Assembly: GCA_963700305.1 (NCBI GenBank)
Contig: CAVOXB010000027.1
Span: 248,001 to 312,000 of the forward strand
Direction: 5' to 3'
Length of the DNA stretch: 64,000 bases
DNA from: Desulfomonile sp963700305
GTDB lineage: Bacteria > Desulfobacterota > Desulfomonilia > Desulfomonilales > Desulfomonilaceae
Part shown: positions 9,633-18,414 of the stretch, piece by piece
Layout: each line of letters begins with the position of its first letter
How positions within the stretch are numbered: position 1 is the stretch's first letter
Translations under genes and position numbers: made by a program
The notes under the pieces: model-generated
The model's input: the letters and a program-made list of their open reading frames with translations, nothing else
What the model was told of the DNA's origin: nothing
Databases searched by the model: none

Positions 9633-10481
9633 TCACTTTCTGCCGCGACTCAAAACCGATGTCAGAGTTGTCGCTGCGAGATAGGCCGCGCCAGCAATGA
9701 TGATGGTTGTGGCCCCCGCTGGATAGTCGGGTCCGTAGCTCAATGCCAAACCAGATGTAGTGAAGATCGCGCAAAGGAGGGTTGAAATGATCATCATTCT
9801 CCACATGCTCGTGGAAAACAAGGCTGCAATTCCCACAGGCAGGGTCAACAAAGCGATTACCATCACAATTCCAACCACAGTCGCAAGGATGAATACTGTA
9901 AGTGCGGCGAGTCCGAGCAGCAGCAGATAAAATAACTCAACTCTGATTCCTCGTAGACGTGCAAACTCCTGGTCAAAACACACCGCCAAAAACTGGTTGT
10001 AGAATAGAAGTCCAGCAGCCATTATGATTGCGTCAAGGCTTGCCAGCATCCACAGGTCATTACTCGACACCATCAGGATATTACCGAATAAGTACCCCAT
10101 AAGGTCTTCGTTATAGCCGGGGGTGCGCGAAATAAAGACTATTCCGACAGCCATCCCCACCGCCCAAAGAGCGCTGATGACAGTATCTTCCCTTTGCTTT
10201 GCCCGCAGGCTCACGAACCCGATAATGAACGCAGCGACTATCGCGGAAATTATTGCTCCGTGGATGGGCAGGACTCCATGCCAATGATATACCTTATGTA
10301 CATAGAGAGCTGCTCCCATTCCGCCCAGCACCGTATGGGCAATTCCATCGGCAATGTACGAAATGCGCCGGACAACTATGTAAGTCCCGATAATCCCGCA
10401 TGCCACGCTAGCAAGAATTCCCGTCAAGAGAGCGTTTTGAAGAAACGGGTAATGCTGCAAGTCGGTTAAGAATTGTAGCAA
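9633..10481 (-). CDS. znuB: Zinc ABC transporter, membrane permease
   Basis: Integral membrane subunit (282 residues, about eight hydrophobic helices) of a cluster A-I metal importer of the ABC-3 family. Seen: SVACGIIGTYIVVRRISYIADGIAHTVLGG, typical of ZnuB/MntC-type permeases, and a terminal helix with PDYPAGATTIII. Its start overlaps the end of znuC by 16 bases, so the two are translationally coupled. Metal choice is inferred from the neighbouring binding protein, whose His-rich loop is typical of zinc carriers; manganese is less likely. Confidence 0.88.
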   Translation of the reverse strand: MLQFLTDLQHYPFLQNALLTGILASVACGIIGTYIVVRRISYIADGIAHTVLGGMGAALYVHKVYHWHGVLPIHGAIISAIVAAFIIGFVSLRAKQREDTVISALWAVGMAVGIVFISRTPGYNEDLMGYLFGNILMVSSNDLWMLASLDAIIMAAGLLFYNQFLAVCFDQEFARLRGIRVELFYLLLLGLAALTVFILATVVGIVMVIALLTLPVGIAALFSTSMWRMMIISTLLCAIFTTSGLALSYGPDYPAGATTIIIAGAAYLAATTLTSVLSRGRK

Positions 10482-11251
10482 CTGGGCATCCTCTCGCCGT
10501 TATGCCTCACCATTCGCATAGGTGAGCCGTACATGTCGTTGATTGTCTCGCCGGTAATTTCACTGGTCGGGTGCATCATAACCTTCCGTTTGACGCAGAT
10601 GACGTTTTTAACAACTCTTGAGACGAACCCAAGATCATGAGAGACCATCACTACTGTCAGCCGTTGGTTCAGGGTCTGAAGCAGTTCATACAGGTCGCCC
10701 TCCATTACCACGTCCAGATTGGCGGTAGGTTCATCCAAGAGCAGAAGGTCGGGCTCGCAAGCCAACGCTCTGGCTATGAACAATCGCTGACGCTGACCAC
10801 CGGATATGGATGAGAAAGCCTTCTTCCTGAGATTGTAGAGTCCCACTTGATCAAGTGCCCCGGCCACTATCTCTTTATCGGTTCTGGAGTAACGCCCGAA
10901 CGACCTGCCGTGTCCCAGACGTCCCATCAGTGCCACATCCATAACCGTTGCCGGAAACTGAGGATCCAATTGCGTATGCTGAGGCATATACCCTACCCGC
11001 GGCCTCGCTTGCTCCGGGGTCGTTCCAAATACCTGAACTTCACCCTGGGAAGGTCTGAGCAAACCCAATGTCAGCTTTAACAAGGTAGTCTTGCCGCCAC
11101 CATTAGGTCCGACGACAGATACAAAATCACGTTGCGGAACTGAGATGTTAACGTCTTCCAATACGGGGTGACCGTCATAAGAAAACGACAAACCCTTGAT
11201 TAGAATCGCAGGAGCACCTTTTTCGTCTATAGTATTCGTCATCGCTTTCAC
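10466..11251 (-). CDS. znuC: Zinc ABC transporter, ATPase
   Basis: Cytoplasmic ATPase of 261 residues powering the importer. Walker A GPNGGGKTT (about residue 50), Q-loop in GYMPQHTQ, ABC signature SGGQRQR, Walker B LLLLDEP and the switch His in MVSHDLG are all present. The C-terminal tail is longer than in E. coli ZnuC. The start may be ATG 11251 or the in-frame ATG at 11242; both overlap or abut the znuA stop, typical of coupled translation. Confidence 0.9.
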   Translation of the reverse strand: MKAMTNTIDEKGAPAILIKGLSFSYDGHPVLEDVNISVPQRDFVSVVGPNGGGKTTLLKLTLGLLRPSQGEVQVFGTTPEQARPRVGYMPQHTQLDPQFPATVMDVALMGRLGHGRSFGRYSRTDKEIVAGALDQVGLYNLRKKAFSSISGGQRQRLFIARALACEPDLLLLDEPTANLDVVMEGDLYELLQTLNQRLTVVMVSHDLGFVSRVVKNVICVKRKVMMHPTSEITGETINDMYGSPMRMVRHNGERMPSCYNS

Positions 11252-12188
11252 TTCTTCTGGCTGTTAAGCGCAGAGTCCAATTTTGCCGCCATCTCCTGGA
11301 GGTTCTTGAGATAATCCGGCGCTAAATCATCGAGAGGTACGACTGCGCCTCCGATGGCTTTCGCCAAAGCTTCCGCAGTCTTCTTGGAGAACTGAGGCTG
11401 CACAAAGATGACTCTCACACCGTCCTCTTTGGCCAAATCTATTAGTCGTGCAAGCTGTTTCGCAGTAGGCTCTTTCCCGCCTATTTGCACTGGAACCTGT
11501 TTCAAACCATACGCGTCTCCGAAATATCCGTACGCAGGATGAAACACAAAGAATTTCTTGCCCTTCACTGGATCTAGAGCCTTTTTCAGTTGCTCGTGGA
11601 TCGCGTCGAGTTCAGTCTGAAAATCTTTCAAATTAGCTTCGTACTGGTCTTTGTGGCTTGGATCGATTCGGATCAACGTGTCGGCGACGGTTTGTGCTTG
11701 AATCTTCGCAAGTTGTGGATCGAGCCACGTATGCGGGTCCTTATCGCCGGCTTCGCGTGAGTGCTTGTGCTTTTTACCATGACTGTGGCCATGGCCCGCT
11801 TCTCCCGCTTCAGTCTCTTCTTCAGTCATGGCCCGTAGTTTTATTCCTCTTTGGATATCAACCACTTCCGTGTTCTTAAATATTGATCCTATCTTCTTGA
11901 TGAGCGTTTCCTCGAAGGGAAACCCCATTTTGAAAAGAATCTGAGCGTTGGCTAGTTTGGCCATGAGCTTAGGGGGGGATCGAACGTGTGAGGATCATGT
12001 CCAGGTCCCACCAGCACATTGACTTCCACATTGGGGCCTCCCACACGTTCCACAAAGTAGGCAGTAGGGAGTACACTTACGAATGCTCTCACTTTGCCCG
12101 AAGGTTTGACCTCCGCTGTGGCAGGGACTGCAACCCAAGAGGCGAGTAAGAGAAGAAGGCCAGTTATGACGTAACGCTTGCGCGTCAT
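11248..12188 (-). CDS. znuA: Zinc ABC transporter, periplasmic binding protein (frameshifted)
   Basis: Solute-binding protein of cluster A-I that captures zinc in the periplasm and delivers it to ZnuB. A signal peptide (about residues 1-26) follows ATG 12188, set by GGAGG nine bases upstream; the longer upstream start lacks such a site. Metal ligand motif GPGHDPHTFDP is followed by a break in a run of seven C (11972-11978): one more C gives HDPHTFDPPPKLMAKLANAQ. A charged His-rich loop (HGHSHGKKHKHS) precedes DPHTWLDP, and FHPAYGYF carries a further ligand. The full product is about 313 residues, normal for ZnuA. Confidence 0.9.
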
Positions 12189-12236
12189 CGAATATTTCCT
12201 CCGTAAATTGAGCACGTGTGCGGTCCTGGAGTCGTT

Positions 12237-12527
12237 TCAATCCGTTTCATGAAAATGCACGGATTCTCGGGGGCCGTGTTCGCACACTACATGAACAGCG
12301 TTACAGGTTTCACATTCTTCAAAATGATGATCAGTTGCGAACCGATCCCAGTGAGGCCGCTGATGAGGCATGATTACTCCCGTTCCTTTGCAGAGGGGGC
12401 AGATGCTGTCGAGGGCGGCAACTACTGCAGCTCGAATAAATTCGGACCTATTAGGAATGCCTTTCATTGCATCTCTTAATGATTCAGGGACCTTAAACGT
12501 GATTATGTCGAGCTTTTCTTTTTTCAT
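12237..12527 (-). CDS. Ribbon-helix-helix protein with Cys/His tail, probable zinc regulator
   Basis: About 96 residues. The N-terminal 45 residues (IITFKVPESLRDAM, then PNRSEFIRAAVVAAL) fit a CopG/MetJ-type ribbon-helix-helix DNA-binding domain. The C-terminal half is rich in possible metal ligands: CPLCKGTG, HQRPHWDRF, HHFEECETC, VHVVCEHG and HFH. It is the first gene before znuA, about 50 bases away in the same direction. I infer a metal-sensing repressor of the znu operon, built unlike Zur (Fur family) and unlike NikR's ACT-type C-terminus. ATG 12527 is preferred over ATG 12533 because AAGGGG lies eight bases before it. Confidence 0.75.
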   Translation of the reverse strand: MKKEKLDIITFKVPESLRDAMKGIPNRSEFIRAAVVAALDSICPLCKGTGVIMPHQRPHWDRFATDHHFEECETCNAVHVVCEHGPRESVHFHETD

Positions 12528-12566
12528 GGGCATGTCCCCTTAAAAACATGAAGTCTTCGCCATTCC

Positions 12567-12595
12567 ATTATTACTTTGTAACACCAGCTTGTCAA
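12567..12595 (-). promoter_or_regulatory. Promoter and candidate operator of the zinc operon
   Basis: On the minus strand TTGACA (12595-12590), a 17-base spacer and AATAAT (12572-12567; one-base variant TAATAA) form a sigma-70 type promoter about 40 bases before the regulator start. The perfect dyad TTACAAAGTAA (12571-12581) overlaps the -10 box, where a ribbon-helix-helix repressor could block RNA polymerase. Autoregulation is inferred. Confidence 0.5.
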
Positions 12596-12600
12596 GTCAT

Positions 12601-13056
12601 GGAACAAATGAGTCTTCCTCATTGCGATTCTTACCCTCCGTCGCAGGGGTTCGGCTGCATGTCGAGATTACGAATGTTCTGGCGCCGTTCGTTTGGATCG
12701 GGGAAAATTATAGCAGTCCTCGAAAATCGTGTCGGATTCGCGCGTTATTCTCGTTAACAATCCGGAAGGTCTAACCATGTCATTGCGAGGAGTGGATAGA
12801 CGAAACAATCTCAGTTTTGGCTGATCGGAGATTGCTTCGGGCTGCGCCCCTTCAATGACAATCATCCAATCATTTTGCCCAGCCAGACCGATATTACTTT
12901 CGAGAATCCCTATAGACCTTTGCTGTTAGATTTCTCAGGAATGACGAGATGTTAGGTCTGCTGCGGATATGGCAAGAAAACAGCTGTCTGATGAAGCATG
13001 CCGCTTCGTTCGCATCTTGTGTCAAGATCAACGAAGCGGCTCAAAACGCGAAAGTA
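12601..13056. repeat. Intergenic region with dispersed repeat B
   Basis: No gene. The stretch 12776-12862 holds a copy of a repeat with TCATTGCGAGGAGTGG...GACGAAACAATCTC and, in inverse order, GAGATTGCTTCGGGC...CAATGAC. Related copies lie near 18318, 47733, 52829 and 63702. Such repeats are common between genes of many environmental bacteria and are without known function. Confidence 0.6.
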
Positions 13057-14202
13057 TCAGCGGGTCCTGGAGTGGGGCTGGTGCTCTGTGCGGCTTGCTG
13101 CACGGTTTGCTGCAGCGCTGGTCTCTCTTGAGAAAAAGGCGAAAAAGTCTTTGCTGTAAGCATCTTCGTAGCGCTTCAGGGTATACTTCGACTGTTCGGG
13201 AGAGAGCTTCTGTTTAGCCACAAGATTTCCTTGCGGATCTCTTACGTAAAGATTGGCCACTATATTGTGCGGATTGGCGTCACCGTGCATTCCTCGTTCG
13301 CATCCGGCGAGCACCAATGCTTTCGCGAGATCCTTGGTGCCTATGTGATGTCCTATGGCAAACACCACGTTTCCGTCTTTCCGAATACCAAATGCGCTTC
13401 GGTCAGCAACGTACCAAAAATGTTTACCGTCCAGATTTTTGCCACCACCACCCAGCAAGAATCCCAGACCGATTTCGGCATCTTCCGTACGGCCGTTTCG
13501 CAGCACCGATTGGACCACCATTCCGTTCTTAACGATAAGGTGCCTCAACTGACGTGCGTCTCGAACCAGGTGAACGGGGATATCCGAGTTCCATTCCTGA
13601 AGGTCGACGGAACCGTCCCTGTAGACTATCATTGTGGCCATGCCATTAACCATCGGATAGAGGACTTTGCCTCGGAATATCGCGCCTGCGCCTCTTGAAT
13701 GGCGCTGCATCCACATGGCATTCGTCACTGCCAAAATCCTCGGACGCAGTTCAGATTCCACCTCGGATACGGCCATTGGCGCCGCGGGTTCCTGTGAACC
13801 CACGTAGTATTGGGCAAAGGTCTTGCTCATATCAATGACCATCATATAGACTACTGCATTGGGGAAATCCACGCTGGGCCTGTAGAAGGTCTTATGAATG
13901 ATGGGTTGGCCCGTTGCGTCTCTAGGAACGCCGGAATTCTCCCACACTCCTTCCCCGGGGAGCGCCGGAGAAGTATAAAGGGGCTTAATGTTGTCCAGTT
14001 TTAATGTGGAGAGAGAGTCGCGGGACAGTGATCGGATTTCGCCTGTGCCAGGACCGACCGAGGCGTCAGAACTATCGGCCTGAGCTACTAACCGAAGATC
14101 CTGTGATTCAAAACTCTCTGCATTGACAAAAGTGCAGGGAACTCCCGAAAAAACCATAGCCAAAGCGATGGCCCAAAGTAATACTCTTTGCAATTTAGCC
14201 AC
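13057..14202 (-). CDS. Exported phosphodiester glycosidase (NAGPA/DUF2233-like)
   Basis: 381 residues with an N-terminal signal peptide (about 1-28), hence periplasmic or surface exposed. The middle and C-terminal parts have the layout of the NAGPA domain: NAMWMQRHSRGAGAIFRGKVLYP, a pattern YRDGSVDLQEW, FGIRKDGNVVFAIG and a late GCERGMHGDANPH. Related domains in mammalian uncovering enzyme and bacterial exopolysaccharide proteins cleave sugar-phosphate diesters. The substrate here is unknown; a surface polymer is likely. The last 20 residues are low-complexity. It stands alone on the minus strand; the upstream gap 14203-14581 has no clear promoter. Confidence 0.7.
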   Translation of the reverse strand: MAKLQRVLLWAIALAMVFSGVPCTFVNAESFESQDLRLVAQADSSDASVGPGTGEIRSLSRDSLSTLKLDNIKPLYTSPALPGEGVWENSGVPRDATGQPIIHKTFYRPSVDFPNAVVYMMVIDMSKTFAQYYVGSQEPAAPMAVSEVESELRPRILAVTNAMWMQRHSRGAGAIFRGKVLYPMVNGMATMIVYRDGSVDLQEWNSDIPVHLVRDARQLRHLIVKNGMVVQSVLRNGRTEDAEIGLGFLLGGGGKNLDGKHFWYVADRSAFGIRKDGNVVFAIGHHIGTKDLAKALVLAGCERGMHGDANPHNIVANLYVRDPQGNLVAKQKLSPEQSKYTLKRYEDAYSKDFFAFFSRETSAAANRAASRTEHQPHSRTR

Positions 14203-14581
14203 CCTCGAATAGGAATGATTTTACATCAAATCCCTTACGGGATTCACACAAGTATTTATTCTTTATACATGAAAATACCATTAAATACAATACCAAAGAA
14301 GTGAGAGCCCGCATTCACCGTAAAAAAAGCACTAATGAAAGGTAGGTATATATCTACTTGTCTCAAGAGGGGTTTTGCGAAGAAAATCTAAATGAACTCT
14401 TTGTGCCCGGGCTTGCGCGAAACGGCTCACTGATCGATGGTCCTTCAGGCGCAGGTTGCTTATAATATGCTGGAGAGGTATTCCTCGTTTCGCTGCTCCT
14501 GGAAACGAACAAAGATTTCCGAAGCCGTTGTCTCGGCCCACGACAGAGTTGGTTACCGTCACATCCTCGCCGTTCCGACTC
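14203..14581. other. Gap without a gene
   Basis: About 380 bases between the 3' end of the potassium uptake genes and the glycosidase. AT-rich at 14215-14350; open frames here have no ribosome site or recognisable motif. It should contain the promoter of the glycosidase, which I cannot place with confidence. Confidence 0.4.
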
Positions 14582-15244
14582 TCAGGCTTCGGACATTCGT
14601 GCTAAGTCTGCTTCCCGGCCTATGAGCACCAGAATGTCGCTTGGTTTGATCACAAAATTTGGTCCGGGGAGAAACACGAAACGTGGAGGAATCAATTCTT
14701 TGATGGCTATAGCAAACACGCCGAACCGCTCGCGCATGTTCAATTCGAGAAGTGTGTGGCCATAAAAAGCGTCCGGAGGGGCGACGTCCATCACTCGGAA
14801 ATCCTCCGCCAAAGGTATAAAATCCAACAAGTTAGGGTTAATTATCTGGGCTGAAATCCTGTGGGCGGTTTCCCGCTCCGGGAATATGCTTTCTGTGGCG
14901 CCCACGGACCTGAGTATCGTCGCATGGTCTTCGCTTATGGCTTTGGCGCGAATGGTCTTCACTCCTATTCTTTTCAAATGCAGAGTACACAATATGCTGG
15001 CCTCAAGGCTTTCCCCCAGAGAGACCACGGCTTCGTTGAAATCTGGCGAGACAACTGAACTGAGGCTCGCGTAATCTCGAGCATCTATTATCAAGGCGCG
15101 GTGAACATGGTCCGCGATTGCCTGGACACGTTCTTCAGAGTTGTCGATTGCCAACACTTCACAGTGCTTTGCCAGCTCTCTGGAAAGTTCACTCCCGAAC
15201 TGTCCCAAACCCACTACGCATATAAGCTTCTTTTCCGATTTCAT
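14582..15244 (-). CDS. ktrA: Potassium uptake regulatory subunit (KtrA/TrkA, RCK)
   Basis: 220-residue cytoplasmic gating subunit with one RCK_N domain (Rossmann motif VVGLGQFGSELSREL, acidic DNSEERV) and one RCK_C domain (about 140-220). A single RCK unit is KtrA-like; E. coli TrkA has two. It binds nucleotide (ATP/ADP or NAD) and controls the TrkH/KtrB pore encoded just upstream. ATG 15244 overlaps the ktrB stop (ATGA), so expression is coupled. Confidence 0.85.
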   Translation of the reverse strand: MKSEKKLICVVGLGQFGSELSRELAKHCEVLAIDNSEERVQAIADHVHRALIIDARDYASLSSVVSPDFNEAVVSLGESLEASILCTLHLKRIGVKTIRAKAISEDHATILRSVGATESIFPERETAHRISAQIINPNLLDFIPLAEDFRVMDVAPPDAFYGHTLLELNMRERFGVFAIAIKELIPPRFVFLPGPNFVIKPSDILVLIGREADLARMSEA

Positions 15245-16647
15245 CCAATCATCACCGCGCCTTTTGGGTATCGAACATGTGTTCTCTGGGTCGGTACCGC
15301 CCACATGGCTATGGTCAGAGGGCCCAGTCTGCCGACGAACATGGTAGCAATTATCCAGAGTTTTCCGGCAGCAGAAAGATTCGGGGTCAATCCCGTGGAA
15401 AGCCCCACTGTTCCGAAGGCAGAGATCTGCTCAAATACTAAACCGAGGGGACCTTCCGGTAACCGAGCCTCCGTGGTCAACAAGAACAGTACTCCGGCCA
15501 TGTTCCAGAATATCGCAAGCCCCATGAGCAGGTCTGCCTTCCCCACTTGTTCCCACGGGATACGCCTGTCGAGCAAATGCACATCCCTTTCTCCCCGCAA
15601 AGCGGCTTTGAGTCGGGCGCTCCAAATGGCCATAGTCGTCGTCTTAACTCCTCCCGCGGAAGATGCGGGAGAGCCACCAATGAACATGAGTAAAATCAGA
15701 ACGAAAAGTGATGCTTGCGGGAGCTTTCCTATGTCAACGCTGTTGAAACCTGCCGTCCTTGCCGTGACCGACTGAAACATGGCATGGATTACCTTGTCGT
15801 CCCATCGCGCTTCATCGGGAGTTAGGCCGAACACCAGGATTCCGAGCGTGCCTCCAAAAATCAGAAGAGACGAAATCCATAGGACTAGGCGTGCATGCAT
15901 CGAAAACCTGCGGGGTTTCACCAGTCCAGAACGACGCCCTCGCACCGCAGTCCATACTTCGTTCAGGACGGTGTATCCCAGACCTCCTAAGACAATCAGC
16001 ATCATTATGATGATCAGAATCCCGGGATTGCCAGAGAGTCCCATAAGATTCTCGGAACGAATTGAAAAGCCCGCGTTGCAGAAAGCGGAGATCGAATGGA
16101 ATATGGCGGAAAACAGAGCGCGTCCCGCATCCATGTTTGGCAGTAGAAAAAGAAACAGCAGCAAAGCGCCCATAGTTTCAATGAGGAGGGTCAATAAAAG
16201 TATGGTCTTGAAAGTATGCTGGAAATCGGCAGCAACGTCACGCTGAAAAAAGGTGTCTTGCAGCACAGCCTGTGACTGAAGGGACATCCGCCTACCCAGT
16301 ATCTGAAAAGTCAGACCGGCAAAGGTCATTATCCCAAGGCCACCTGTTTGGATTAGAAAGACAATGATGATCTGACCGAACAACGTGTATTCGGTCCCTG
16401 TGTCCACTACTGCCAGTCCGGTCACGCACACTGCTGATGTTGATGTGAAAAGTGCATCCAAGAATCCGACCTTGCCGTGATGTGCCCAGGGTAAATAAAG
16501 AAGGAAAGCCCCCAATATTATGGCCATCGCAAAACCTCCGATTAGGCCGGTTTGCGGGGACATCATCAATGCTGCGAAACGAGATTTCTCGCCTGAAATC
16601 GCTTTCCGCGGGGCTTTGGCTAGATAGGTTTTCGAATTACGTTTCAC
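15241..16647 (-). CDS. ktrB: Potassium uptake pore (TrkH/KtrB family)
   Basis: 468-residue membrane protein with the four-fold M1-P-M2 plan of TrkH/KtrB cation transporters. Selectivity-filter-like loops are visible: TSTSAVCVTGLA, SISAFCNAGFS, SVTARTAGFNS and ISAFGTVGLSTG. It carries potassium (possibly sodium-coupled) inward under control of the adjacent KtrA. First gene of a two-gene operon. The N-terminal 25 residues are basic and cytoplasmic. Confidence 0.88.
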   Translation of the reverse strand: MKRNSKTYLAKAPRKAISGEKSRFAALMMSPQTGLIGGFAMAIILGAFLLYLPWAHHGKVGFLDALFTSTSAVCVTGLAVVDTGTEYTLFGQIIIVFLIQTGGLGIMTFAGLTFQILGRRMSLQSQAVLQDTFFQRDVAADFQHTFKTILLLTLLIETMGALLLFLFLLPNMDAGRALFSAIFHSISAFCNAGFSIRSENLMGLSGNPGILIIIMMLIVLGGLGYTVLNEVWTAVRGRRSGLVKPRRFSMHARLVLWISSLLIFGGTLGILVFGLTPDEARWDDKVIHAMFQSVTARTAGFNSVDIGKLPQASLFVLILLMFIGGSPASSAGGVKTTTMAIWSARLKAALRGERDVHLLDRRIPWEQVGKADLLMGLAIFWNMAGVLFLLTTEARLPEGPLGLVFEQISAFGTVGLSTGLTPNLSAAGKLWIIATMFVGRLGPLTIAMWAVPTQRTHVRYPKGAVMIG

Positions 16648-16923
16648 GGTGAAGCATCCAGTTCCTCACAAATATTTGCTCTCTAGATCCAGAAGGTTTT
16701 TATGCTCCTGCCTGCGCTCAGGAAGGCCGGCCGGCGAAAACCCCCTTCTGAAACTCGCACACCTGCTGATCGACGGTCGACAATCCCCATCCATCGTCGC
16801 ACACATGCCGGAACAGCTTCTGCGGACTCTAATGTTTTCCAAAAGCGCAATTTTCGGACCAAATTAGCAGCGAGGCATCGTTCATAAAATGAGAGTGATT
16901 CTGAGCATATTTCATCAGGCCGG

Positions 16924-17734
16924 TCAAGTATTGTATGTCTTGAGTATCGCTTCGAGAACGGTTCCGCCTATGGCGCGAGCCTTTTCAGAAATTGTCGAGC
17001 AGTATCTGAGATCATCGCGGGGATCTATATCACCAATTTTTAGGTTAGCGAGTACCGGGCTCCCGGGTCTGATCAGGCCCCTTAGCATCCCTGTCAGCTT
17101 GGCTTTCACAGGTTCCGTGGATACGTGCCCAATGATTTGTCCCTCAGCCACCCTTGCACCGACAAACAAATCCGACTCGAATATCCCATCCATCGGAGCT
17201 CTGAGGACTCTCAAGATGGACTGGCCCGCTATTTCGCCGGGCACGCCGGTATTGGGAGACGCATATCCTTTGGTAATCAGTCGCCCGAGGTTGTGGCCTC
17301 TGTCGGTTTCTATGACGTAGTGAGCATCTTCACCCGCACAGAACCCCGGTCCCAGCGCGATGACCAGCGGAGCGTCATTGATGGTGGTACCTTCATTTTT
17401 TTTCGCCAGGATAGCGTCCAGCAGAATGTCCGGCTTCGCGATCTTTGTGGATGAAGCGTTCGGATCGACCAACACGGGGATGAGTCGTTCCCTCCAGACA
17501 TCCTCAATTTCGCTGACATCGTTAATTCTGACCGCTTTAACACCTTCTACTGTCCATGCCTGCTCGGTACAAAGCCTCACAGAAGCTTACAGCACGTCTC
17601 ACAGCAAGAGGCATCTCAATTTCGGTCATCAGTATTCGGGAGAAGCCAGAGCAATGAAGCCGGCACGCGCATCCTGTGGCCATTTCTCCCGCACCGCGAA
17701 TGAGTATTTTCAAGTCGGAAAGTTTGAATGGCAT
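16924..17734 (-). CDS. yqeB: YqeB-type selenium-dependent Mo hydroxylase accessory protein (frameshifted)
   Basis: Resembles the EF2563/YqeB family, which travels with selenium-dependent molybdenum hydroxylases. N-terminal Rossmann-like segment ILIRGAGEMATGCACRLHCSG, then VRRAVSFCEALYRAG; near 17559 one extra base breaks the frame and WTVEGVKAVRIND continues. Downstream: VLVDPNA, DAILAKKNEGT, VIALGPGFCAGEDAHYVIET, and a C-terminal APMDGIFES region similar to a lipoyl-like fold. Reconstructed length is about 270 residues, as in the family. The exact biochemical role is unknown; a link to labile selenium on Mo enzymes is family knowledge. The downstream thioredoxin-like gene is 15 bases upstream in transcription order. 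Confidence 0.7.
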
Positions 17735-17749
17735 TGGTTTGTTTTTGGT

Positions 17750-18190
17750 TCAGGCGCCAAATTCGGCCAGGGCTTTTAAGATAGTCTCTTTGGGGACCAC
17801 GCCGTAAAAGGCGTTCTTTATCTCGCCGTCTCGAATGATAAAAATGGCGGGAATCTTGGTGATACCGAATCTCCGCGCGATCAGGTTCTTGTCCGTGTTC
17901 AACTTGCCGACAATTGCTCGGCCTTTCAGCTCCTTAGCGACTTCTTCTATTATGGGGTCCAGCATGCGGCACGGAAAGCACCATTCCGCATAAAAATCCA
18001 CCAGGATAGGACTTTTTTTCGAGGCTTCCACCACGTCGGTTTCAAAATTTTCATCGCTGAAGACTTTTACATATAAGCTCGGTTCACTCGCAACGTCTTT
18101 TTTCTTCTGGTATACGGACCATGCGATGATTGTTGCCCCAACCAGTATGAAAGCAACTATCGTGATTACAATGGTGGTGGCCTTCTTCAT
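17750..18190 (-). CDS. Membrane-anchored thioredoxin-like protein
   Basis: 146 residues: N-terminal membrane anchor (about 4-27), linker, then a thioredoxin fold with active site AEWCFPCRMLDP and cis-proline region ITKIPAIFII. The WCFPC dithiol differs from the WCGPC of general thioredoxins. The domain probably faces the periplasm and takes part in thiol-disulfide exchange, for example cytochrome or metal-site maturation (inference). ATG 18190 is chosen because GGAGG lies just upstream and a membrane anchor follows; longer in-frame starts are implausible. Probably cotranscribed with yqeB. Confidence 0.8.
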   Translation of the reverse strand: MKKATTIVITIVAFILVGATIIAWSVYQKKKDVASEPSLYVKVFSDENFETDVVEASKKSPILVDFYAEWCFPCRMLDPIIEEVAKELKGRAIVGKLNTDKNLIARRFGITKIPAIFIIRDGEIKNAFYGVVPKETILKALAEFGA

Positions 18191-18309
18191 ATTACCTCCG
18201 TCCACTAATGCCATATAGTAATACATTAACTCATTCATTGTCCAATGTGAATTATACTTGCGCTGAGGGGGACTATTCATTCCCGGGCGCCGGCCATAAT
18301 TGCGAAGAG

Positions 18310-18362
18310 TGAGGTGACGAAGCAATCTGCAACCTGGGATTGCTTTGCTTCGCTTGCAATGA
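18310..18362. repeat. Dispersed repeat B, short copy
   Basis: GTGACGAAGCAATCTGC...GGATTGCTTTGCTTCGCTTGCAATGAG is an inverted pair of the GATTGCTTCG...GCAATGAC repeat, in the gap between priA and the thioredoxin-like gene. Confidence 0.55.
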
Positions 18363-18414
18363 GGTCTTCTGGCTGGAATTCTTTACCCGATGGCCTTATG
18401 CTTGTTCGTGGGGG

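Noticed and set aside
14332..14562. Open frame on the minus strand in the ktrA-glycosidase gap
   Set aside because: No ribosome site or family motif; reads like non-coding DNA.
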